From positions 99,371 through 163,370 of the forward strand of contig JAJRQO010000007.1 in the NCBI GenBank assembly GCA_024280215.1: a DNA stretch of 64,000 nt. The letters are read 5' to 3'. Source of the DNA: Candidatus Zixiibacteriota bacterium. GTDB lineage: Bacteria; Zixibacteria; MSB-5A5; GN15; FEB-12. A model generated the notes under the pieces. It was not told the origin of the DNA and searched no databases. It saw nothing but the letters and a program-made list of their open reading frames with translations. How positions within the stretch are numbered: the stretch's first letter is position 1; each line of letters starts with the position of its first letter. The position numbers and the translations under genes were made by a program. Shown here piece by piece: positions 46,601 through 54,353 of the stretch.

Positions 46601-47166
46601 GGAAATTGTATTCAGGTGGTGGACCTCATGGTTTGTTCATGCGGACATGGGCGGCTGGACTTGCATATAGCAATGGCTATCGTATGAGTCAACAAACAGG
46701 AAGAGCAAGATATTACGCCGAGCGTTGTCCCGATGTTGCTGAGACAATGCGGTTTGTAGTTGATGTTTTAAAAAATGCTAAAGATAATCCAGACTTAGCA
46801 GACTATACCGTCGCACAAATTTTTGGTGCATCACGAGCTCCAAGTAGGTATGAGCAACGTGGCGAAGCGATTGCTGCCGATTTGGTAGATGGGGTCATTC
46901 CTGAAAAAGTCGCTAACTACCGTAAACATATTTTGCAAGTTAGACAAACCGACGACTTTTATGCAAATATTAAAAGTCGGATGGAAGATGCATACGGTTC
47001 AGTACTAATCGGCTATGGAAAACCACTTGCCGAAAGCAATGATGGAAACTTCTTTCTCATTGGACCAGAACAACAATTTGAATCTCTTGAAAAATATATC
47101 AAACAAACCGAGGGGGAGCAGACTGTTTACCGTTTGTATCCACGTGACTTTTGGCTAACCAATTAA
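43636..47166 (+). CDS. M16-family zinc metalloprotease (insulinase/PreP-like)
   Basis: A 1176-aa protein with an N-terminal signal peptide (ending STTIA). It carries the inverted zinc motif H92-S-C-E95-H96 in GEPHSCEHLLLGKG, and a candidate third ligand, Glu165, in TDEEIRREV, about 70 residues later. The size and a second, inactive-looking half (FDNMSSSTIALALNLDVIPESLLVYAPLIPSM onwards) match single-chain M16C proteases such as presequence protease, which enclose and cut short peptides. The signal peptide implies a periplasmic peptide-degrading role. A Cys between the zinc-motif residues is unusual but tolerated. Confidence 0.85.
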   Translation: MRTKSILTTIFLCCFLVSTTIAKIELGNLQENQSVHGFKTVSLYENGAGNPMGARFVSERFGFIVDYLQIESVPQAFFWVKSPPSSSKGEPHSCEHLLLGKGNKGRYVAALEDMALSNSTAYTAQTRTCYHYNTVAGGDTFYKIFEAKLQALLHPDFTDEEIRREVCFVGVNVDQETGELSIDEKGTCYTEMVSSFEKPWYYSYGTMNKLMYGENHPLVNNSGGAPDVMRTMEPKDMWAFHKETHHLANLGSIISMPSSVELESFLIEMNKMLENCQSYDDPNENPSIKVQNLPPAQSAPIGTSTMAYYPSANESDQGYVMYAWPPTLEMDATEEMLFSLFLETFASGQTSNLYNLFINSKTKQVDIGGNYIFGTYDSDIEIAPYFVFGGINKDAITLDKMIGIKEMILDELKKVQAYKKGSPELEEFNNRIKSSLVQNKKQIENYLNSPPMFGFRRGAAGGWVNLLLDVEREPSFRKSLVLKEKYAAVESEIAKDENIWSKRIDEWKLLSMAPYSIGTVPSKSILEKNQSDKALRLANYIEGFKTKYNTDNAQEAIAKYKEAFDAKTAELAELNSNDKLPGFISNPPLTRDDQLNYESITLTDNINLTASTFDNMSSSTIALALNLDVIPESLLVYAPLIPSMLTSIGVVKDGEVIPYDKMSEQLKNDVLGFNASFDFGLESGRIELVLSGQGSNIDELHKALAWMDASLYSSYLEVDNLQRINDVIEQSIISYRNRVKSSEEAWVNNPSNAYRFQNNPLYLSTNSFLTEMHHLNRMKWMFTNPGNESQQQALQSEIDLLTQSGQGKNREELIVYLDNYETIKSDKLPENGSKIIKDITSSLRTTLSDIPDANLADDWTYLCDEIKNDLMKKPEDALSQMKHILSLISKRDNARMYMISNKTDRDDTMDKMNSFLSKLDNSAPSIRQSYSTVDNIVERLKSREALLDEKPVYTGLIFDGTRNGVLMFSAKNAEKYDTSEDALLNTLAGKLYSGGGPHGLFMRTWAAGLAYSNGYRMSQQTGRARYYAERCPDVAETMRFVVDVLKNAKDNPDLADYTVAQIFGASRAPSRYEQRGEAIAADLVDGVIPEKVANYRKHILQVRQTDDFYANIKSRMEDAYGSVLIGYGKPLAESNDGNFFLIGPEQQFESLEKYIKQTEGEQTVYRLYPRDFWLTN

Positions 47167-47193
47167 GATAATTCAGTGTTAATACAATTTTGT

Positions 47194-47225
47194 AAGGCAG
47201 AACTTTTTTCGGTTCTGCCTTTTTC
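47194..47225 (+). terminator. Rho-independent terminator
   Basis: AAGGCAGAAC pairs with GTTCTGCCTT around TTTTTTCG, followed by TTTTC. It ends the M16 gene. Confidence 0.88.
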
Positions 47226-47307
47226 AATTTTAACTTTTGTTGACATCAACTCTTTAGTAGAATATTTTATGGTAGGATTAGAAACTCTTAATCAAGGTTA
47301 ATGCATT

Positions 47308-47913
47308 TTGAAATCACTAAAACATCTGTTTGAAAAAAATAAAGTATGGGCCGAATCAATTACAGAAAAAGATAGCGAATTTTTCTCACATCTATCAAAA
47401 CAACAATTACCAAAATATCTTTGGATTGGTTGTTCAGATAGTCGTGTGCCTGCCAATCAAATAGTTGATTTACCACCAGGTGAAATTTTTGTCCATCGCA
47501 ATATCGCCAATGTTGTGGTGCATACTGACCTCAATTGTCTTTCCGTCTTACAGTATGCTGTTGAAATTCTCAAAGTCACAGACATTATCGTTTGTGGTCA
47601 TTACGGATGCGGAGGTATCCAAGCAGCGATGGAAAACAAGCAGCATGGACTTATTGATAATTGGCTCAGGCATATTAAAGATGTCGCTCGTTTTCATGAT
47701 GCTCAATTACAAGCGACCGATGATGACAAAAAATTTGATCTGCTTTGCGAGCTTAATGTTATCGAACAAGTCAAAAATATCTGCAATACTACCATTGTTC
47801 AAAATAGCTGGGAAAATGATGCCAAACTGACTGTGCATGGATGGATCTACAATATAAATAACGGTATTTTAAAAGATTTAGACAGATGCATCTCTTCTAA
47901 TAAAGAACTATAA
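47308..47913 (+). CDS. can: Beta-class carbonic anhydrase
   Basis: A 201-aa cytosolic zinc enzyme interconverting CO2 and bicarbonate. Zinc ligands C42, H98 and C101, and the D44/R46 dyad, are all present (IGCSDSRVPANQI; VCGHYGCGG), numbered exactly as in E. coli Can. The start is TTG 47308; the ATG at 47301 is in another frame. It lies 37 bp before a YCII-domain lipoprotein on the same strand. Confidence 0.95.
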   Translation: MKSLKHLFEKNKVWAESITEKDSEFFSHLSKQQLPKYLWIGCSDSRVPANQIVDLPPGEIFVHRNIANVVVHTDLNCLSVLQYAVEILKVTDIIVCGHYGCGGIQAAMENKQHGLIDNWLRHIKDVARFHDAQLQATDDDKKFDLLCELNVIEQVKNICNTTIVQNSWENDAKLTVHGWIYNINNGILKDLDRCISSNKEL

Positions 47914-47949
47914 TTAAAATTACTTTATTTAATTTACTGGAGTATAGTT

Positions 47950-48429
47950 ATGAGAAAAATATTTCTTCCTTCATTCCTATTTGTAATTTTGTTTACAATC
48001 GGGGCATGTTTTGAGGAAACTCAAAATAACAATTCGTCCGATTCCGCAATGATACTTTATGACTCAGTCCTTGCTGAAAAACTTGGAGCCGATGATTATG
48101 GTATGAAAAGCTATGTAATCGCATTTTTAAAAGCAGGTCCAAACAGAGACCAAGATTCTTCGACTGCAGTAGAGCTTCAAAAAGCTCACCGTGCCAATAT
48201 TGGACGACTTGCTGATGAAGGCTTACTTGCTCTTGCGGGACCTTTTTTAGATGACTCTGAGTTTGCGAGACTATTTATATTCAATGTATCTACAGTTGAA
48301 GAAGCAAAAGCGCTAACAGAAAGTGATCCTGCGATTCAAGCGGGGAGACTCGTCATGGAATTACATCCTTGGTATGGAACTGCGGGTTTAATGCAAGTGA
48401 ATGAAATTCATAAAAAAATTAAAAAATAA
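47950..48429 (+). CDS. YCII-domain lipoprotein
   Basis: A 159-aa protein. After a signal peptide and lipobox IGAC (Cys about 19) and a 35-residue linker comes a YciI-like ferredoxin-fold domain: SYVIAFLKAGPNRDQDSSTAVELQKAHRANIGRLADEGLLALAGPFLD...LFIFNVSTVEEAKALTESDPAIQAGRLVMELHPWYG, with the His-Asp pair region seen in YCII proteins. Such domains are usually cytosolic, so a lipid-anchored form is unusual. Function unknown. Confidence 0.82.
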   Translation: MRKIFLPSFLFVILFTIGACFEETQNNNSSDSAMILYDSVLAEKLGADDYGMKSYVIAFLKAGPNRDQDSSTAVELQKAHRANIGRLADEGLLALAGPFLDDSEFARLFIFNVSTVEEAKALTESDPAIQAGRLVMELHPWYGTAGLMQVNEIHKKIKK

Positions 48430-48469
48430 AAATTACTGTTTTTCATGTTTATATAAGACAAATAGTTTT

Positions 48470-48512
48470 GTTTGTAAATAAAGACCAGCTTTTGACTGGC
48501 CTTATTATATAA
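48470..48512 (-). terminator. Probable terminator between convergent genes
   Basis: A GACCAG...CTGGCC stem lies between the stops at 48429 (+) and 48516 (-). On the minus strand it is followed by TTTATTTA. The stem has one G-T pair. Confidence 0.5.
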
Positions 48513-48515
48513 AAT

Positions 48516-49733
48516 TTATTTCACACGAATTAGAGCTGTTTCTACAATGGGAGGAGTGGAAAGCTCTGTCCATGCTATCAGAATACCATCTTCGGCTTTA
48601 GTCATACGAGGTACACCACTCAATCGACTGGAACTTGATTGAGCAACTGTTAGAGGTTGTGATAAAATGCCCGACTCATTTATCGTTCTCACCGCTATTC
48701 GAGTAGTGTCGCCTACATACTCAAGCCAACTGACAAGAGCAATTGTTTCATTGACAAATTCAATATCAACTCGACCTAAAGGTTTACCAGTATCAACTGA
48801 AAATGGTTCGCCAAATGTTTCTCCAAAGTCATTTGAAAAAGAACAAAGCACTCGAGCAGAATCATTGTCACCGACCGTGTACCAACTGATTGCTACCAAT
48901 CTCTCACTCGATGCAATCGATGGACCATTGACAGGACAACCTTCAATTAACCAATTGTCATGTGCGACTGCTTTTGGTTCACTCCATTGGTTATCCTTTT
49001 TGCGAACCAGATAAATATCTCGTATCTCGGTCTCTGATCTATCTCTGTAAGCTACCAATGTCGTTCCATCACCAGCAACAGTCATTGTCGTTTGACAACA
49101 ATCGCACACTCGGTTGTCTAATAAAACTTCATCAGTCAAATTATTATCATTGCCGACATTTGCATATCTTAAAGTCATGCTTCCATCTTCTTTGATAGTC
49201 TCACGACCATCCAACCATGCCACACCGATTGTATTTTTATCTATTGATGCCATCGAAACAAATCCATGCTCACTATTTGTACTGTCACTATGAACGATAA
49301 AAGACTGCGACCATGAGTTACCACTATCGATTGATTGGGACATATGTATATCATAGGCATATGTCCCATTAGCCGATTTGGCCAACCAACTGGCAAGCAT
49401 TATACCATTTGTATTTATACTCACCGATGGGAAGTCCGCCCAGTTCACAAACCAATCATCCCCTTGAGAGATTAGTTTTGATTTTGACCAACTGCTATCT
49501 TGCCAAGTCGAAAAAAGTAGTCGACTAACCTTAGCCGAATCTTTTTCAATCCAAGAAAGAACAGCTCCACTATCAGGGCTGAAATTCAGATTTGGCTCAC
49601 CAGAATTATTCATTGCAGGTGTTTTGATATTTGATATTGTAATCACAAGACCTGTTATTGATTCATTGCCACAACCAACGACAGCAATTAGCAATAAGGT
49701 CAGACATAAAAATATAGTAGTTATTTTTTTCAT
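48516..49733 (-). CDS. Sialidase-like propeller (BNR-type) lipoprotein
   Basis: A 405-aa lipoprotein with lipobox VVGC (Cys about 21). The mature part is a beta-propeller with sialidase/BNR-like blades (SQSIDSGNSWSQSFIVHSDS; FSNDFGETFGEPFSVDTGKPLGRVDIEF). Asp-box motifs (S-x-D-x-G-x-T/S-W) are present, but I cannot place the full sialidase catalytic set, so an exo-sialidase activity is not established. It may bind or cut glycans at the cell surface. Strand and isolation suggest a single-gene unit. Confidence 0.72.
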   Translation of the reverse strand: MKKITTIFLCLTLLLIAVVGCGNESITGLVITISNIKTPAMNNSGEPNLNFSPDSGAVLSWIEKDSAKVSRLLFSTWQDSSWSKSKLISQGDDWFVNWADFPSVSINTNGIMLASWLAKSANGTYAYDIHMSQSIDSGNSWSQSFIVHSDSTNSEHGFVSMASIDKNTIGVAWLDGRETIKEDGSMTLRYANVGNDNNLTDEVLLDNRVCDCCQTTMTVAGDGTTLVAYRDRSETEIRDIYLVRKKDNQWSEPKAVAHDNWLIEGCPVNGPSIASSERLVAISWYTVGDNDSARVLCSFSNDFGETFGEPFSVDTGKPLGRVDIEFVNETIALVSWLEYVGDTTRIAVRTINESGILSQPLTVAQSSSSRLSGVPRMTKAEDGILIAWTELSTPPIVETALIRVK

Positions 49734-49800
49734 TTTGAAAATTAAAGAATTAAGCAGGATAAGTCAATAGTTGATACATAAAGTTGTGTATGATTTGGAA

Positions 49801-49856
49801 CCTGATATTTGTGTCCTGCAATTAAAAAAGCCAACTTTTCAGATGGCTCGAAATTT
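49801..49856 (-). repeat. Diverged copy of the tRNA-Met downstream module
   Basis: About 50 of 56 bases match the module at 54159-54213 in the same orientation, including the AGCCAACTTTTCA hairpin. On the minus strand it forms AGCCA...TGGCT followed by T, so it can act as the terminator of the opine dehydrogenase gene. It lacks the tRNA 3'-end segment. Confidence 0.65.
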
Positions 49857-49931
49857 ATTATCAGAGTATTAGTTTGAAGTAGCAAGGGCACTTATATCTT
49901 TGCCTATCGCTTTGGCTTATTTTGTTAGAAA

Positions 49932-51146
49932 TTAGTCCAGTATGTCATCGATGCTGTTGAGTCCATACACCGGAGGAATGCCGGACATGAATTCCGAGGT
50001 CAGGCTTTCGCTGTTCAATAACAATTTATTCCCCTCAATGATTTTCTCATTACGCAATTGCTGTGCCCAGTCGATGATGCTATCAATAGTAGGAACGTCC
50101 AAAGCTAATTGATCGGCAAACCATTTTGCGATGCATAGACCATAATGAATGTCGTCTGTAAAGAAACGATGGTTTTTGTCAATAGTCCATTCGCCGCTTT
50201 CTAATCGAACGGTGGGTGGTTTGATGGCTCCCAATGTCAGCGAAGTCGTGAATGACTTACGAATGTCGGTACTTTCAGACTGATAGGAGAGTCGCTCAAG
50301 ACCCAAATAATCAAGCATGTATTTGAAATTCTTCTGAGGATATTTTGCCTTGATACTGTCTCGAATCTTAGAGAAATCTGCATCTAACTCCTGCAGAAGG
50401 TCGGCCGATTTTTGGTCATAGTCATGGTAAAAATATGGGATATCTTTTTTATTCACCCATTTCCCACCATGTTTAAGAAACAAACCGTAGCAACGCGAAG
50501 GATGGATAATTTGATTGTCGACCGACAGAGTCAGTGACAAAAAATTATCAGCCTGTACGAAAGATCCTTTTTTTAACCATCGCTCACAAAGGTTCTTTAA
50601 CAAAAGGTCATTGAGTTCTGCGAAACGATTCGGCGGTGACACCGCTACGACATTGAGATCTTTACAACCATAGGTTACGCCCACCTTACCATACTCAATG
50701 ATACGGCATATCCACGGAATCAAACCGATAGCAAAAGTGGTGATATTCTTTAGTTCGAATTTCTTCTTGATTTCATCGACCATCCAGTTAAATCCTGCTT
50801 GACCATAGATAGTACCGACAAACACCTCTTTATCTTTGGCAAGATGCGGTGCAAGGTTGTGAAGAGCCAAGCGATATTTACTAACAGGCATGCACAAAAT
50901 CACAAAAGTTGACTGTGGGATGACTTCAGCCGGATCGTTACTGATTTTCTTCAAGGAACCAGAAAATTCTTCCAAAAGTTCTCCATGAATTGAGTGCAAC
51001 TGAACATCGACTTTCTGGGACCATTCCTTCGGTTTTCGTGTGAGAATGTTTACGTTAAAACCCGCACCAGAAAGAAAAGGGATCAAAACATGTGCACTAC
51101 TTCCACCACCGACTATTGTTACTTCTTTTATTACTTGTTCAACCAT
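49932..51146 (-). CDS. NAD(P)-dependent opine (octopine/nopaline) dehydrogenase family protein
   Basis: A 404-aa oxidoreductase. The N-terminal Rossmann motif VTIVGGGSSAHVLIPFL (about 9-25) and the C-terminal helical domain with QIIHPSRCYGLFL and GLERLSYQ, DIRKSFTT match the octopine dehydrogenase fold, which reductively joins an amino group to an alpha-keto acid. The substrates here are unknown. It lies 223 bp downstream of the ATP-grasp gene on the same strand, so the pair may build a small opine- or peptide-like metabolite. It seems less AT-rich than the neighbouring island. Confidence 0.82.
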   Translation of the reverse strand: MVEQVIKEVTIVGGGSSAHVLIPFLSGAGFNVNILTRKPKEWSQKVDVQLHSIHGELLEEFSGSLKKISNDPAEVIPQSTFVILCMPVSKYRLALHNLAPHLAKDKEVFVGTIYGQAGFNWMVDEIKKKFELKNITTFAIGLIPWICRIIEYGKVGVTYGCKDLNVVAVSPPNRFAELNDLLLKNLCERWLKKGSFVQADNFLSLTLSVDNQIIHPSRCYGLFLKHGGKWVNKKDIPYFYHDYDQKSADLLQELDADFSKIRDSIKAKYPQKNFKYMLDYLGLERLSYQSESTDIRKSFTTSLTLGAIKPPTVRLESGEWTIDKNHRFFTDDIHYGLCIAKWFADQLALDVPTIDSIIDWAQQLRNEKIIEGNKLLLNSESLTSEFMSGIPPVYGLNSIDDILD

Positions 51147-51369
51147 GTTGTTACCTTACTTGTCTGAAATTTTAAAAAACGACAGGACTGTCTTTAAGAT
51201 TATCCGCTACGAGTAATCGCTTTCTTCATTAATATAACTCTCCCAAACACATTATTTGATTAGCGTATAACTCCCGCCTACACTTTTAAAGCATATGTGT
51301 GGTGATGTGAGATATTCAGAAATTGAATCTTCTACATCTGCTTTCAAAATGTTCCCTCTATTCTGTTAA

Positions 51370-52515
51370 TCATAAATTAACTATATTTTTACGTGTTAGC
51401 TTTCTTATATCATGATGATGCAATGAGTTGGAAGCCGTTCTATCAAGCTGATTGATAAGTTCCATTACTCGTAGGTTACAGCAACTGTTTCGGCAGAAAA
51501 TACCTTCTTCAAATTGCCATTTATGTGTGGTATAGTCATATAAATATCGACCCGGCTTACCGTCGATATACATTTGAGATTCTATGTATGCCGCAAAGTG
51601 AGACTGAATTTCGTTGACAACAAAATGTCCATTTGGAGTTTCAAATATGTCCACATTGATTGCCGTGTATCCGGCATCGTCTGTTAACTCACGAATAAAA
51701 TCCAACAGTTCTATCGGAGGGTTATACCATCCCACTTTTCCGGAACCACTATGAAATATCCCATCGGCAAGTTTCTGGTGTCCGAAATATGAATCACCGA
51801 TACGAATCATTCTCCACTCAGCGACTTCTGGAAGAAATTCCTGAAACACGATATACCCCCATTCGCTATCACGACTATCGGCTCCTTTGCAGACAAGTCC
51901 TTTCCCGAAACGCTTATTAACATATTGCATAAGTTCTCTTCGGTTATGAAGAATCTCTACCCCTGCACTCCTTGAGCCCATATCGTGTTTTACTACAAGC
52001 GGTAAGTCAGCTTCTTTGGCAATTTTCAAAGCTTGTTCATGAGAATATAATACCCATGTCTTCGTATGCGGTATGTTATGTGATTCAAGCCAATAAGACA
52101 TCCGTAGTTTACTTTCATTCAACCAAACTTCATCGTAGGTTGGATAAATCGTCTTATGCATTTCATCAACTATTATCTTCAATCGTTCGTCAAACATACG
52201 TTTATGTATGCTCACTTTAAAGGATGGCCACACAAGAAAAGCATCACATCCGCTATTCTGTATGACCTGAATCCAGTCAGAGCCTGAGATATCGAGAGTC
52301 TTATAGTGAACCTCTAAGTCTTCACATGCCGAGATATATGGTAAATGGTTGTTATCAAATTCTTCAATTATCCCAAGCAGATACTTCGGTTTATTTCTAA
52401 TTTTATCTGTTGATTTGATATCTCTATGAGAATCTAACTGCAGTGGGATAGTTGCTTGAATCTTTGATATTTTCATTTGTTTCTCTTTCATAAACCTATT
52501 TTTAAACTCACCCAT
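51370..52515 (-). CDS. ATP-grasp ligase-like protein
   Basis: A 381-aa protein with the ATP-grasp core: LESHNIPHTKTWVLYSHEQALKIAKEADLPLVVKHDMGSRSAGVEIL (lid and Lys-containing strand), FQEFLPEVAEWRMIRIGDSYFG and the metal-binding NVDIFETPNGHFVVNEIQSHF. It would join a carboxylate to an amine through an acyl phosphate. The C-terminus has Cys-rich FCRNSCCNLR. The start may be 52515, 52491 or 52476; I keep the longest because GGAG lies 13 bp before it. Pairing with an opine dehydrogenase suggests a biosynthetic role. Substrate unknown. Confidence 0.8.
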   Translation of the reverse strand: MGEFKNRFMKEKQMKISKIQATIPLQLDSHRDIKSTDKIRNKPKYLLGIIEEFDNNHLPYISACEDLEVHYKTLDISGSDWIQVIQNSGCDAFLVWPSFKVSIHKRMFDERLKIIVDEMHKTIYPTYDEVWLNESKLRMSYWLESHNIPHTKTWVLYSHEQALKIAKEADLPLVVKHDMGSRSAGVEILHNRRELMQYVNKRFGKGLVCKGADSRDSEWGYIVFQEFLPEVAEWRMIRIGDSYFGHQKLADGIFHSGSGKVGWYNPPIELLDFIRELTDDAGYTAINVDIFETPNGHFVVNEIQSHFAAYIESQMYIDGKPGRYLYDYTTHKWQFEEGIFCRNSCCNLRVMELINQLDRTASNSLHHHDIRKLTRKNIVNL

Positions 52516-53060
52516 TTAATATGAGAGACTCCAAAAAAATCTGGTCGTAATCTCGCAGTTTTCCATATGCAACAATCGTTAAGCAAAACGAATTTGTTTG
52601 CTACAGTTGCTATAGATTAAAGCATTATTAAGTTTTGGGGGGGCTGATATATAAGTCCGACAAAAACCTGCTATAAGTATAGCAAAAGAATAGTGCTTAC
52701 CCTAAGCTTATTATATCAAGTTATGGAGATAGTTTGTAAGTAGGATGGTATCATGTGGTTAAGGTAGAAACTGTATAGTCGGAGCTGATGGCTTATTTTT
52801 TTTTACCCTATATAACTGTGTAGTTTTGTATTTCAGAAGCCCTGTACTCCTAAACTGCGGTGAATCGGTTTAGTAATTACGACAATAAGACGTCTGGAGT
52901 ATCTGTTTCTTAACTATTATATTTGATGAAATCGAGTTAAGAAAGGTATAGAACAATTATATAATAAATTTAAAATAATATTGTAGACTTGTAAAATCTA
53001 TTATTCATGTATATTTTGTAGTTATAGATAATAATCTCGTTTAAATAAGGAATATAGACA
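52516..53060. other. 545-bp non-coding region with palindromes
   Basis: No convincing gene. It contains a run of seven G near 52637, a TGCTATA..TATAGCA inverted repeat (52669-52684), a long-range TCCGAC/GTCGGA pair (52656-52661 with 52778-52783) followed by nine T at 52796-52804, and a REP fragment (TTTCAGAAGCCCTGTACTCC, about 52830-52850) related to 631-653. Confidence 0.5.
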
Positions 53061-53846
53061 ATGGGAACAGCAGGAAATCAAGGTGAACTTTGGAGTAAAA
53101 TCCCTCATGATTGGGCAAAACTTCAGGAACCAATGCATGCACCACTTTGGGAAGCTATGTTTGATAGTGGTGCAGTTTGTTCGGGAACTCACTTTCTTGA
53201 CGCTGGTTGTGGTGGTGGTGGAGCAAGTATGATGGCTGCTGAAAGAGGAGCTTCAGTTAGTGGAATTGATGCGGCTGAAGGGTTGATAAAGTTTGCCCAT
53301 GAGCGTTTGCCAAGTGGTGATTTTCGAGTTGGAGATATTGAAAGTTTACCATATGAAGATGAGATATTTGATACGGTGTTTGCTGCGAGCTCAGTACAAT
53401 ATTCGGGAAATCGAATAGCAACGCTACGTGAATTTGGACGTGTTTGCAAACCAACGGGAAGTATTGTTGTGGGATTGTTCGGGCCTCCTGAAAAAGTGAA
53501 ATTCTCTTCTATCTTCAAGGCAATGCGTGATGCTATGCCAGAACCACCAAAAGGCGGTGGACCATTTGAACTTTCTGGCGATGGAATTTTAGAAGGGTTG
53601 TTTACAGAGGCAGGGTTGAGAGTGATTGGTGGTAATGAAATAGATTGTCCCTTTAAGTATACCGATTTTGAAATGTTTTATAGAGCCAATGTTTCAGCTG
53701 GACCAATGCAAGGAATGCTTCAGAGTATTAGTGAAGTAAAATTAAAAACGATATTACGTAATGCGGTCGAGCAGTTCTGTCTACCCAGTGGAGAGATTAT
53801 CATCCAACCCAATATTTTTAAATATATCGTTGCTACCCGTTATTAA
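53061..53846 (+). CDS. Class I SAM-dependent methyltransferase
   Basis: A 261-aa soluble methyltransferase of the UbiE/Methyltransf_11 type. The SAM motif HFLDAGCGGGGASMMAAERGASVSGIDAAEGLIKFA (about 44-79), the acidic GDIESLPYEDEIFDTVFAASSVQY (motif II) and REFGRVCKPTGSIVVGLFG are all present. The substrate is unknown. It lies divergently from the ATP-grasp and opine dehydrogenase pair, so it could modify their product. It starts at ATG 53061 after an AAGGAATA site. Confidence 0.88.
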   Translation: MGTAGNQGELWSKIPHDWAKLQEPMHAPLWEAMFDSGAVCSGTHFLDAGCGGGGASMMAAERGASVSGIDAAEGLIKFAHERLPSGDFRVGDIESLPYEDEIFDTVFAASSVQYSGNRIATLREFGRVCKPTGSIVVGLFGPPEKVKFSSIFKAMRDAMPEPPKGGGPFELSGDGILEGLFTEAGLRVIGGNEIDCPFKYTDFEMFYRANVSAGPMQGMLQSISEVKLKTILRNAVEQFCLPSGEIIIQPNIFKYIVATRY

Positions 53847-53880
53847 TTGTGACAATCAAAATAATGTAGGATATTGTAAA

Positions 53881-53922
53881 GTAGAACTCTTTAGATGTTC
53901 TACAATTCTTTCTGTTTTTTAA
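53881..53922 (+). terminator. Probable terminator of the methyltransferase gene
   Basis: GTAGAAC-(9 nt)-GTTCTAC, 34 bp after the stop, followed 13 bp later by TTTTTT. The short gap before the T-run weakens the call. Confidence 0.5.
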
Positions 53923-53940
53923 TTTAATCTGCAATAAAAA

Positions 53941-53970
53941 AAGACCAGCTATTCAACTGGTCTTAAAATT
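53941..53970 (-). terminator. Terminator-like hairpin next to the tRNA-fragment array
   Basis: AAGACCAG...CTGGTCTT; on the minus strand it is followed by seven T. It is analogous in place to the AAGCCAAC...GTTGGCTT hairpins at 54187-54208 and 54267-54288. Confidence 0.65.
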
Positions 53971-54293
53971 TGGTAGCGGGGAGTCGGTTTGAAGCCTTTG
54001 GCTCTTTCAATTGTTGATAAATTCAGATATTGAATAAATCAGGCTTAGCCTGTGGTAGCGGGGGTCGGTTTGAAGCCTTTGGCTCTTTCAATTGTTGATA
54101 AATTCAGATATTGAATAAATCAGGCTTAGCCTGTGGTAGCGGGGAGTCGGTTTCGTATCCTGCCATTTGTGTCCAGCAATAAAAAAAGCCAACTTTTCAG
54201 TTGGCTTGAAATTTGGTAGCGGGGAGTCGGTTTCGTATCCTGCCATTTGTGTCCAGCAATAAAAAAAGCCAACTTTTCAGTTGGCTTGAAATT
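53971..54293 (-). repeat. Tandem array of about 80-bp units, each with a tRNA-3'-end-like segment
   Basis: TGGTAGCGGGG occurs at 53971, 54053, 54134, 54214 and 54294, spaced 82, 81, 80 and 80 bp. The first two units are near-identical to each other, and the next two are identical to each other. On the minus strand each reads CTCCCCGCTACCA, the 3' end of the tRNA at 54294; the first two units extend to a T-loop-like TTCAAACCGAC. Units three and four end in a terminator hairpin with seven T. Confidence 0.85.
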
Positions 54294-54338
54294 TGGTAGC
54301 GGGGAGAGGATTTGAACCTCTGACCTTCGGGTTATGAG
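54294..54338 (-). other. Displaced 3' half of tRNA-Met(CAT), putative attachment site
   Basis: The minus strand carries the 3' half of an initiator-type tRNA-Met: anticodon loop CTCATAA, stem CCCGA, variable AAGGTC, T arm AGAGG-TTCAAAT-CCTCT, acceptor CCCCGCT and encoded ACCA. The expected 5' half (AGCGGGG, D arm, TCGGG) is absent; homology stops at the anticodon loop, the usual crossover point of tyrosine integrases. Just beyond lies TGAGC-TT-GCTCA (54335-54346). I read this as one end of an integrated element extending rightwards. Confidence 0.75.
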
Positions 54339-54353
54339 CTTGCTCAGTTGTCC

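Noticed and set aside
48516..49733. Active exo-alpha-sialidase
   Set aside because: BNR-like blades are present, but I could not place the arginine triad and the Tyr/Glu nucleophile, so only a propeller lipoprotein is claimed.
53971..54338. CRISPR array
   Set aside because: The units are about 80 bp with no alternating unique spacers; two unit types are copied whole.
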